Source of the DNA: Desulfobulbaceae bacterium
GTDB taxonomy: Bacteria > Desulfobacterota > Desulfobulbia > Desulfobulbales > Desulfocapsaceae
Reading direction: 5' to 3'
Assembly (NCBI GenBank): GCA_030632405.1
Contig: DAOVUU010000059.1
Coordinates: forward strand, 1-9,178
Length of the DNA: 9,178 nt
Positions within the stretch are counted from its first letter, which is position 1, and each line of letters begins with the position of its first letter. This document shows, piece by piece, positions 1-5,072 of the stretch. Made by a program: the position numbers and the translations under genes. The notes beneath the pieces are model-generated. The model did not search any database, was not told the DNA's origin, and saw only the letters and a program-made list of their open reading frames with translations.

Positions 1-708
1 AGAATGTCCTTCCAGGATAATTGTTCGTTCTTTCATGCCGGGGAACTGGGTGATGCTCTGAAATTCTTCACCATAGAGAATTCGGGAATAGATCTCATCG
101 GACAGCACCCACAGATCGTGTTTGACTGCTAATTGAGCTACTTTTTTCAAGTCCTCTTTTTGAATGACGCCACCGCATGGGTTTTGCGGGCTGTTCAGGA
201 TAAGCATTTTGGTTTTGGGACTGATCAGTCGTTCAAGTTCTGTCACATCAAAGATGAACTCTTTCTCTTCCAGCAGCGGCAGGGGAACAGCTTTTGCGCC
301 GACATAGTTGATCATCGATTCATATATGGGGAACCCGGGGTTCGGATAAATAATTTCATCGTCTACATCAGCGAGGAGAAGGATGGCGTAAAACATGATC
401 GGTTTACCGCCGGGGGTAATGACTATTTCATCTGCAGTATATGTGACATTTTTTCTTGTGCTGTTGATGTAGTCTGCGTAGGCTTCCCTGGCTTCCGGTA
501 ACCCCGTAGAGGGACTGTAGTGAGTATATCCGTCGTCCAGCGCCTTTTTTGCAGCATCTCTGATATTTTGGGGGGTATCAAAGTCAGGTTCTCCAATGCA
601 GAAACTGATGATATCTTTACCCTCTTCTTCCAGTTTTTTCACCTGGGCCAGTACCGAAAAGGCGGTTTCTGTTCCGAGTCTTGACATACTTCTGGCATAC
701 TGCTTCAT
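1..708 (-). CDS. PLP-dependent class I/II aminotransferase, N-terminal 236 residues (C-terminus beyond window)
   Basis: Fold-type I PLP aminotransferase of the aspartate aminotransferase superfamily, which moves an amino group between an amino acid and a 2-oxo acid in the cytoplasm. I translated it by hand from ATG at 708, which is preceded by AAGGAG (719-724). Visible landmarks: Y64-S-P-S-T-G-L-P-E-A-R (substrate/PLP region), T98-P-G-G-K-P (cofactor phosphate loop), Y121-P-N-P-G-F-P, N172-S-P-Q-N176-P-C-G-G (the NPxG motif, with C in place of the usual T) and S203-D204-E-I-Y207 (Asp and Tyr contacting the PLP ring). The window ends at LEGHS, so by family alignment the Schiff-base lysine should be the very next codon. 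About 150-160 residues are missing relative to the usual ~390. It lies 101 nt downstream of the GlcG-like gene on the same strand and may be cotranscribed with it. Substrate cannot be told; the PGGKP variant phosphate loop places it away from the best-studied AspATs. Confidence 0.93.
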   Translation of the reverse strand, partial: MKQYARSMSRLGTETAFSVLAQVKKLEEEGKDIISFCIGEPDFDTPQNIRDAAKKALDDGYTHYSPSTGLPEAREAYADYINSTRKNVTYTADEIVITPGGKPIMFYAILLLADVDDEIIYPNPGFPIYESMINYVGAKAVPLPLLEEKEFIFDVTELERLISPKTKMLILNSPQNPCGGVIQKEDLKKVAQLAVKHDLWVLSDEIYSRILYGEEFQSITQFPGMKERTIILEGHS

Positions 709-761
709 GGATCGTGTGCTCCTTCAGCCTAAACAACCTGTTGATTTAACGGAATGAACTT

Positions 762-780
762 AAAACAAATTCCTTGTTTT
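762..780. repeat. AT-rich inverted repeat between the two minus-strand genes
   Basis: AAAACAA (762-768) and TTGTTTT (774-780) form a 7-bp stem with a 5-nt loop in the 101-nt gap between the GlcG-like gene and the aminotransferase. It has a single G/C pair and no U-run after it on the minus strand, so it is at most a weak terminator or processing site. Confidence 0.25.
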
Positions 781-809
781 TTATTGCAGTGTTTCTGGAC
801 TAAGGTACT

Positions 810-1232
810 CTAAAGTGTTGCCATCAGGGCGTCGATTCCCGCCTGTGCAACTTTTTCGTCCTGATCGGGGCTGCCGGAACTGCAGCCGATACCACCGACC
901 GGTTCACTATCGATAAAAATCGGCAGGCCTCCCGCAAAAATCATGAAACGCCCCTGGATACTTGAGTTGATACCAAAGGCAGGACCTCCAGGTCCGCTGA
1001 CCTCACCATAGGTGCGGGTTGATTTGCGGGCCGCTCCGGCCGTGAAAGCCTTGTCGATGGCGATGGTGATGCTGGTGATACGTGCATTGTTCATACGCTG
1101 AAACAGCAGCAGATTTCCGCCGTCATCGACGATGGCAATATCCATATCAACACCGATTTTCATTGCTTTCTTTTCAGCTGCTATCATCATCAGCTTTGCA
1201 TCGTCGAGAGTAAGTTTTGGGACACGCTTCAT
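810..1232 (-). CDS. GlcG/HbpS family (DUF336) protein, possible heme- or cofactor-binding
   Basis: A 140-aa single-domain protein of the GlcG/HbpS (PduO C-terminal-like, DUF336) family. The pattern is typical over the whole length: L7-T-L-D-D-A helix start, A33-I-V-D-D-G-G-N-L with the following R46-M, a K61-A-F-T-A-G-A-A-R-K helix, G79-S-P/G-rich turn, the F99-A-G-G-L-P-I strand and G113-G-I-G-C-S-S-G-S-P-D-Q-D-E. Characterised relatives bind heme (Streptomyces HbpS) or sit in glycolate or corrinoid/diol loci, but many have unknown roles. The start is ATG at 1232, with GGGAGG (1241-1246) 8 nt upstream. No signal peptide is seen, so it is probably cytoplasmic. It is the first gene of a possible two-gene minus-strand unit with the aminotransferase, and is divergent from the universal stress gene. 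Length is normal. The family call is firm; the function is not. Confidence 0.9.
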   Translation of the reverse strand: MKRVPKLTLDDAKLMMIAAEKKAMKIGVDMDIAIVDDGGNLLLFQRMNNARITSITIAIDKAFTAGAARKSTRTYGEVSGPGGPAFGINSSIQGRFMIFAGGLPIFIDSEPVGGIGCSSGSPDQDEKVAQAGIDALMATL

Positions 1233-1274
1233 ATGTGGTTCCTCCCTGGATTGAGTATGTGTTAAATTGAGTGC

Positions 1275-1304
1275 TATATAAATTTTTTTTTTGTTTTTTT
1301 ACAA
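1275..1304 (-). promoter_or_regulatory. Candidate sigma-70 promoter for the GlcG-like gene
   Basis: Read on the minus strand: TTGTAA (1304-1299), 18 nt of A/T-rich spacer, then TATATA (1280-1275), about 40 nt upstream of the GlcG-like start. The spacer is a long A-tract, so the surroundings are curved, low-complexity DNA and chance matches are easy. Confidence 0.4.
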
Positions 1305-1359
1305 AGAAAAAATTTGCTGAAGGCGTTTTTTTTCAAATTCTCACCCCGCCACTCCGTTA

Positions 1360-1388
1360 TTGAATTAATCGGTTTTCTATCGTATAGT
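1360..1388 (+). promoter_or_regulatory. Candidate sigma-70 promoter for the universal stress gene
   Basis: TTGAAT (1360-1365), 17-nt spacer, TATAGT (1383-1388). Both boxes are near consensus and the spacing is optimal. The start of transcription would fall near 1395, giving a leader of about 60 nt before the UspA-like ATG at 1456. Confidence 0.55.
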
Positions 1389-1444
1389 AGAGCATGAGAT
1401 TATTATGACCTGGAGCAATCATTACTGTTTGTAAATAATAGAAC

Positions 1445-1450
1445 AGGAGG
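1445..1450 (+). promoter_or_regulatory. Ribosome binding site that decides the UspA start
   Basis: A perfect AGGAGG ends on the G of an in-frame GTG at 1450. A start at 1450 would overlap its own Shine-Dalgarno, so the ATG at 1456, 5 nt downstream of AGGAGG, is the start. Confidence 0.85.
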
Positions 1451-1455
1451 TGTTT

Positions 1456-1884
1456 ATGCAGATCAAAAATATTCTTCTTCCGATAGATGGTTCCATCTAT
1501 TCAGATCACGCCACTGACCACGCAGTTTATCTGGCCAAACTCTCCGGTGCCCGTATTCACGCTGTCTGCTGCCATGAATGGCGTAAGTACAGGCAGGACG
1601 TTGTTGAACTGCTCGTAAAGGAATTGCAGGTAAATGTCGCGAAACGAGCTGAAAAAATCCTTGAGAGAACGGCTCAAACTATTGAAGAGGCAGGTGTTGA
1701 GTGTACCTGCAGGACTGTTTCAGGAGAACCTGGCAAAGTGTTAACTGATCTGGCTAAATCAAAGGAATTTGACCTGATCGTAATGGGCTCACATGGCCAT
1801 TCCGAGATAATAGGACTGTGTCTCGGCAGTGTTACGCTGAAAATGATTCGCACTATTTACTGCCCGGTTATGATAGTCTCGTAA
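1456..1884 (+). CDS. Universal stress protein (UspA family), ATP-binding type
   Basis: A 142-aa single Usp domain, the normal length for a one-domain member. It starts with the family's typical first strand, I6-L-L-P-I-D11-G-S, where the Asp is the adenine-side residue. It ends with D106-L-I-V-M-G-S-H-G-H, followed by the nucleotide signature G111-x2-G114-x9-G124-S125, which marks it as an ATP-binding (MJ0577-like) rather than a non-binding UspA-type member. The closing strand C-P-V-M-I-V-S is typical. It is cytoplasmic and usually dimeric; family members help survival under starvation, redox or energy stress, but the particular role is unknown. It has its own candidate promoter (1360-1388), an ideal ribosome binding site and a hairpin at the stop codon, so it is probably monocistronic. 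Confidence 0.95.
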   Translation: MQIKNILLPIDGSIYSDHATDHAVYLAKLSGARIHAVCCHEWRKYRQDVVELLVKELQVNVAKRAEKILERTAQTIEEAGVECTCRTVSGEPGKVLTDLAKSKEFDLIVMGSHGHSEIIGLCLGSVTLKMIRTIYCPVMIVS

Positions 1885-1905
1885 AGAGAAAGGCTTCTCT
1901 TTTCT
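1883..1905 (+). terminator. Possible intrinsic terminator of the universal stress gene
   Basis: AAAGAGAA (1883-1890) pairs with TTCTCTTT (1895-1902) around an AGGC loop and is followed by TCT. The hairpin overlaps the stop codon (1882-1884). The stem has only two G-C pairs and the U-tract is short, so termination efficiency is uncertain. Confidence 0.4.
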
Positions 1906-1972
1906 AAACAGGGACAGTTTAGTTGTAGTTTTCTGCATTTTTATGGCGACTACGGTTGAGGGAGTCCGCTTG

Positions 1973-2002
1973 TTGAGAATTTTCTTGCGAATATTCTAAT
2001 AT
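1973..2002 (+). promoter_or_regulatory. Candidate promoter of the GntR regulator gene
   Basis: TTGAGA (1973-1978), 18-nt spacer, TAATAT (1997-2002). The -10 box lies inside the left arm of the 34-bp palindrome, as expected if a repressor bound there blocks polymerase. A weaker alternative is TTGCGA (1985-1990), 17 nt, TATTAG (2008-2013). Confidence 0.45.
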
Positions 2003-2021
2003 CATGATATTAGAATATTCG
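1988..2021. promoter_or_regulatory. Perfect 34-bp palindrome, candidate autoregulatory operator
   Basis: The left arm CGAATATTCTAATATCA (1988-2004) is followed directly by its exact reverse complement (2005-2021), 17 bp per arm with no spacer. GAATATTC, itself a palindrome, occurs at both ends (1989-1996 and 2013-2020), around a TAATATCA|TGATATTA core. It lies 35 bp before the GntR start codon and overlaps the candidate -10 box. Such a long perfect palindrome in front of a dimeric FCD-type regulator suggests an operator, possibly for two dimers. It is not followed by a U-tract, so it is not a terminator. It does not match the classical FadR (TGGTnnnACCA) core. Confidence 0.6.
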
Positions 2022-2056
2022 GATATACAATATTGTTTACCAGAGGTGTCCCTTTT

Positions 2057-2806
2057 ATGTTTGAATCAGCACGGCAGCATAAAACAACAGATATAATAAT
2101 TGAGAGAATTCGCACCGCCATTCTTGAAGGCAAGTTGCAGCCAGGTGATAGATTGCCTCCCGAAAAGCAGCTGGGGGAACAGTTCAGGGTCAGCAGACAG
2201 ACTTTAAGAGAGTCGATACGGGCCCTGGAACACCTTGGTCTGATCGTAATGCGTAAAGGTAACGGCGGTGGTGCCTTTATAGCCGAAGTGGAGGAACGTG
2301 TCGTAACGCAGAATCTGGCCAATTATCTCTACTTCAAAAATCTCACCATCGAAAACTTATCAGAACTGAGGCGCATGATGGAACCCCACGCCGCAGGTTG
2401 TGCTGCACAACGGATGTCAACGCAGGACCTGAAAAAACTCAAAAAGATCAATTCGGTTACACAGGTGAATTTTGATCTCCAGAACTGGAGTGAAGTTACC
2501 AGGAACGAGATTGATTTTCATCGACTCATAGCTCGTCAGACTCATAACCCAATCTTTATTCTGATGCTCGATTTTGTTGAAACCCTTCTTGAGGATTTCA
2601 AGAATATCCTCAAACCTGATGAAGAATTTATGAGATCTGTGCTGGTTTCCCATGAGGAGATCTATGAAGCGATTTCGAAGGGGAAGAGGGAGGCCGCCTC
2701 ACAGGCAATGCTTGATCATGTGGAAAAGGTTGAATTACATCTGGCCAAGTTGAAAAAAAATCAGGCTGGAAGCAGGCTTTGGCAGAACTGTTTGCAGGCT
2801 GCCTGA
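2057..2806 (+). CDS. FadR/GntR-family transcriptional regulator with FCD domain
   Basis: A 249-aa regulator, normal length for the FadR subfamily. The N-terminal winged helix (about residues 10-78) has the GntR signature: I22-L-E-G-K-L-Q-P-G-D-R-L-P-P-E-K-Q-L, then the recognition helix F43-R-V-S-R-Q-T-L-R-E-S-I-R-A-L-E, and the wing G61-L-I-V-M-R-K-G-N-G-G-G-A-F-I. The C-terminal all-helical FCD effector domain (about 98-228) keeps the metal-site residues D153-x-H155, H199 and H221, so it probably binds a metal plus a small carboxylate ligand. The start is ATG at 2057, with GAGGTG (2043-2048) upstream; a TTG at 2033 would add 8 residues unlike the family and is rejected. The stop is TGA. The next gene, an aldehyde dehydrogenase, starts 124 nt downstream on the same strand and is the likely target; the palindrome at 1988-2021 suggests autoregulation. 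The effector is unknown, perhaps an organic acid or acyl-CoA. Confidence 0.93.
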   Translation: MFESARQHKTTDIIIERIRTAILEGKLQPGDRLPPEKQLGEQFRVSRQTLRESIRALEHLGLIVMRKGNGGGAFIAEVEERVVTQNLANYLYFKNLTIENLSELRRMMEPHAAGCAAQRMSTQDLKKLKKINSVTQVNFDLQNWSEVTRNEIDFHRLIARQTHNPIFILMLDFVETLLEDFKNILKPDEEFMRSVLVSHEEIYEAISKGKREAASQAMLDHVEKVELHLAKLKKNQAGSRLWQNCLQAA

Positions 2807-2865
2807 TTTTGATAAATGGGAAATGGATAGAGAAAAATTACAGTAACGAAGCAGGTGAAAAGTTT

Positions 2866-2882
2866 TTAAGATGTCGTCTTAA
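2866..2882. promoter_or_regulatory. Inverted repeat upstream of the aldehyde dehydrogenase, candidate operator
   Basis: TTAAGA (2866-2871), TGTCG, TCTTAA (2877-2882): a perfect 6-bp inverted repeat with a 5-nt spacer, 17 bp in all, typical in size for a GntR-dimer site. It lies 48 bp before the aldehyde dehydrogenase start. I do not see a convincing -35/-10 pair in this gap (2807-2930), so the gene may be read from the regulator's promoter or from a non-sigma-70 promoter. Confidence 0.4.
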
Positions 2883-2930
2883 TGTGAGACTACGAATTAT
2901 TTGATTTAAACAACCTGGAGGAAACTAGAG

Positions 2931-4469
2931 ATGCAGGAAGAACCGAAGAAGCTGAAGTACCATTGTAATGGACAATGGCTTGAATCTAAAACGACAGAAT
3001 ATATGGACTGCTACAATCCATCTACTGGAGAAATTATAGCCTATGCACCACAGTGCACTAAAGATGAGGTAGAAGGTATTATTGCGGCGGCAAATGCAGC
3101 TTATCCTGCCTGGTCAGAGACTCCTGTGAGCAAGCGGGTACAAGTTCTTTATCGCATGAAACATCTGATTGATAAAAATTTAGATGAATTGACCCACCTG
3201 CTGGCAAAAGAGATGGGCAAGCAGTGGTATGAGGCTATGGGAGACGTTCTGAAGGTGAACGAGGTTGTGGAATTTGCCTGTGGAGCACCCCATTTAATGA
3301 AGGGTGAGTCCCTCATGCAGGTGTCTACAGGGTATGATACCGTTCAATATCACCACCCCGTTGGTGTTTTTGCCGGAATCGCACCGTGGAATTTCCCGGC
3401 CATGATCCCCCACGGCTGGATGACTCCTATCTGCATTGCCACCGGTAACTGCATTATTCTTAAAGCAGCCAGTTTTGTTCCGCAGTCGTCGATGCGAATG
3501 ATGGAACTCTGGCAGGAAGCCGGACTTCCGGACGGTGTAGTGAATGTATTTACCGCGGGCCGTAACGAGGCAGAGATCCTTCTCAAGCACCCGGCAATAA
3601 AGGGTGTCTCATTTGTCGGTTCGACTAAGATAGGCAAACATATTTATTCTACAGCAGCAGCACATGGGAAAAGAGTCCAGGCACTTACAGAGGCAAAAAA
3701 CCATGCTCTGGTTCTGAGGGATTGTAAGCTTGAGAGAACTGCCCGGGGGATCATGAATGCCTTTTGCGGATGCGCCGGTCAGCGCTGCATGGCACTGCCA
3801 ACAATCGTTGTTGAGAATTGCATAGCGGATGAACTGGTAGCCTATCTTAAAAAATTCGTAGGAGAACTGAAAGTTGGGCCCGCCTACGATAAGGAAACAA
3901 ATATGGGGCCGGTGGTTAATCAGGGGCATCGCGAATTTGTATTGAACTGGATACAGAAAGGTCTGGATGAGGGTGCCGATTTAATAGTAGATGGTCGAAA
4001 TCCCCAGGTTCCAGAAGGTTACGAAAACGGTTTTTATGTCGGACCGACAATTTTTGACAACGTAACGGAAGAAATGTCGATTGGGGCTGAAGAAATATTT
4101 GGCCCTGTCCTGTGTATTAAAAGGGTAGAAAATTTCGAAGAAGGGCTGACTCTGATGAATTCGAGTCGTCATGCCAACGGCTCAGTAATTTATACCCAGA
4201 ATGGACATTATGCCCGTGAATTTTCCAAAAGAACAGATGGCGGCATGGTTGGCATCAATGTCGGTATTCCAGTGCCTCTTGGTATTTTTGGTTTCACTGG
4301 CCATAAAGAATCATTTTTTGGCGATTTGCATGTTATGGGAGGAGACGGGTTTAAGTTTTTTACAGAAACAAAGAACGTAACCGCCACATGGTTCCCGGAA
4401 GACGGTGAAATTTCGACCAAAGTCGATACCTGGGATGGAACTATAACATCTTTACCGGAAGAGGAATAA
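2931..4469 (+). CDS. Aldehyde dehydrogenase, methylmalonate-semialdehyde dehydrogenase (MmsA)-like, probably CoA-acylating
   Basis: A 512-aa NAD(P)-dependent aldehyde dehydrogenase closest in motif to MmsA, which oxidises (methyl)malonate semialdehyde to an acyl-CoA. MmsA-like marks: V144-G-V-F-A-G-I-A-P-W-N154-F-P-A-M-I-P-H-G-W (oxyanion Asn154), S240-T-A-A-A-H-G-K-R-V-Q-A-L before A-K256-N-H, the nucleophile in G280-C-A-G-Q-R-C286-M-A, E388-I-F-G-P, and S461-F-F-G-D-L-H near the C-terminus with T478-E-T-K-N-V-T. The canonical ALDH general base in ELGGK is Leu252 here, as in MmsA, which fits thiol transfer to CoA rather than hydrolysis. Oddities: the LGGAKNH of MmsA is L252-T-E-A-K-N-H, and the KPSE nucleotide motif is K178-A-A-S. 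GGAGG (2917-2921) lies 9 nt before ATG. It is downstream of a FadR-type regulator and ends in a strong terminator. The substrate is uncertain because of the altered motifs. Confidence 0.92.
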   Translation: MQEEPKKLKYHCNGQWLESKTTEYMDCYNPSTGEIIAYAPQCTKDEVEGIIAAANAAYPAWSETPVSKRVQVLYRMKHLIDKNLDELTHLLAKEMGKQWYEAMGDVLKVNEVVEFACGAPHLMKGESLMQVSTGYDTVQYHHPVGVFAGIAPWNFPAMIPHGWMTPICIATGNCIILKAASFVPQSSMRMMELWQEAGLPDGVVNVFTAGRNEAEILLKHPAIKGVSFVGSTKIGKHIYSTAAAHGKRVQALTEAKNHALVLRDCKLERTARGIMNAFCGCAGQRCMALPTIVVENCIADELVAYLKKFVGELKVGPAYDKETNMGPVVNQGHREFVLNWIQKGLDEGADLIVDGRNPQVPEGYENGFYVGPTIFDNVTEEMSIGAEEIFGPVLCIKRVENFEEGLTLMNSSRHANGSVIYTQNGHYAREFSKRTDGGMVGINVGIPVPLGIFGFTGHKESFFGDLHVMGGDGFKFFTETKNVTATWFPEDGEISTKVDTWDGTITSLPEEE

Positions 4470-4496
4470 TTAATAATTATCGCTCTTTTTCAGCTT

Positions 4497-4540
4497 AAAC
4501 CGGCTGCATTCTTATTTCTTAAGATTGCAGCCGGTTTTTT
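4497..4540 (+). terminator. Strong Rho-independent terminator after the aldehyde dehydrogenase
   Basis: AAACCGGCTGCA (4497-4508) pairs perfectly with TGCAGCCGGTTT (4526-4537) around a 17-nt loop, and the right arm runs into T6 (4535-4540). The core is a GC-rich 8-9 bp stem. On the minus strand there is no comparable U-run, so it mainly serves the plus-strand gene. Confidence 0.92.
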
Positions 4541-4566
4541 ATTTCTATTGCCTTAACGTGAGACTT

Positions 4567-4812
4567 TTACCAGCCATACTCAGCCAGTTGAGTGAAAAAA
4601 ATTAATATGGCCCCTAAAAAAATTGCCCCCATGGCGATGGTAGCAAAACATATTTGAATCTGCTCTTTGTATAAGGAGAACAGCTTTCGTGTTGTAGAAA
4701 GAGGCTGCGTCAGATGTTTGTTTTTATTGAGTTGAGTAAGATGGTTAAGCGTCTCTGAAAAGATTATCTGCGTTAAAGAAATTGTGTCTGTTATTCCTGC
4801 ACCGTTTTTCAT
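4567..4812 (-). CDS. Small single-pass membrane protein, unrecognised (81 aa)
   Basis: I do not recognise a family. The N-terminal two thirds is polar, rich in T, N, Q and K (about residues 1-50: I11-S-L-T-Q-I-I-F-S-E, L25-T-Q-L-N-K-N-K). One hydrophobic segment follows, about 53-74 (I54-C-F-A-T-I-A-M-G-A-I-F-L-G-A-I-L-I-F-F), then a short tail ending E-Y-G-W. The layout suggests a C-tail-anchored inner-membrane protein with a cytoplasmic N-terminus. An in-frame ATG further upstream (4851) exists, but GGAGGG (4820-4825) sits 7 nt before the ATG at 4812, which decides the start. It is divergent from the selenoprotein gene, with 260 nt between start codons, and convergent to the aldehyde dehydrogenase. 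Codon use is unremarkable and the ribosome binding site is good, so it is probably a real gene, though homologs cannot be checked here. Confidence 0.65.
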   Translation of the reverse strand: MKNGAGITDTISLTQIIFSETLNHLTQLNKNKHLTQPLSTTRKLFSLYKEQIQICFATIAMGAIFLGAILIFFTQLAEYGW

Positions 4813-4819
4813 TGTTGTT

Positions 4820-4825
4820 CCCTCC
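4820..4825 (-). promoter_or_regulatory. Ribosome binding site that decides the start of the 81-aa gene
   Basis: On the minus strand GGAGGG lies 7 nt before ATG at 4812. The two in-frame upstream ATG codons have no comparable site and would place the GGAGGG inside the coding region. Confidence 0.7.
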
Positions 4826-4859
4826 ATGGTTGTCTGTTTCATAAAAACCAAACATGTTA

Positions 4860-4886
4860 GATGGTTGTGCTATCTATGACGCCATC
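4860..4886. repeat. GATGG...ACGCCATC mini-repeat (third copy)
   Basis: GATGG (4860-4864) and CCATC (4882-4886) form a 5-bp stem. The element begins TAGATGG and ends GACGCCATC, the same ends as the copy at 8316-8342, but the interior differs (17 nt, without the T6 run). It lies in the gap between the divergent 81-aa and selenoprotein genes. Confidence 0.4.
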
Positions 4887-4896
4887 GTGACAATAG

Positions 4897-4915
4897 GTTA
4901 TAGAAGGACTATAAC
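4897..4915. promoter_or_regulatory. Inverted repeat in the divergent gap, candidate operator
   Basis: GTTATAG (4897-4903), AAGGA, CTATAAC (4909-4915): perfect 7-bp arms with a 5-nt spacer, about 50 bp upstream of the -35 box of the selenoprotein gene. There is no U-tract after it. Its size and position suit a dimeric regulator, but no match to a known operator is recognised. Confidence 0.35.
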
Positions 4916-4966
4916 AGGGGTGGGGTATCACAGAGTGAGCCCCCCTGGATTTAATTTTAAATTTTT

Positions 4967-4995
4967 TTGACACTTGCTCATTTTGGGTATATGCT
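4967..4995 (+). promoter_or_regulatory. Candidate sigma-70 promoter of the selenoprotein gene
   Basis: A perfect TTGACA (4967-4972), 17-nt spacer, TATGCT (4990-4995, 4 of 6 match to TATAAT). This would give a leader of about 70 nt before the start at 5073. Confidence 0.55.
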
Positions 4996-5072
4996 CTCAA
5001 TTCAAGCTGGTAAAAAAGATGACTTTTACGAAACCATCGCGGTTAATTGCAGATAAAATTAAAGGAGATGAC

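Noticed and set aside
133..501. A plus-strand reading frame over the aminotransferase.
   Set aside because: It is antisense to the conserved aminotransferase motifs, has no recognisable domain and no ribosome binding site.
1281..1310. The poly-T/A tract before the GlcG-like gene as a terminator U-run.
   Set aside because: No GC-rich stem precedes it on either strand; it more likely lies within a promoter region.
2033..2056. TTG at 2033 as the start of the GntR regulator.
   Set aside because: It would put GAGGTG inside the coding region and add residues not typical for the family; ATG 2057 has good spacing.
5022..5072. An upstream in-frame ATG (about 5022) as the selenoprotein start.
   Set aside because: It lacks a clear Shine-Dalgarno and adds residues before the usual family N-terminus; AAAGGAG at 5061-5067 points to ATG 5073.
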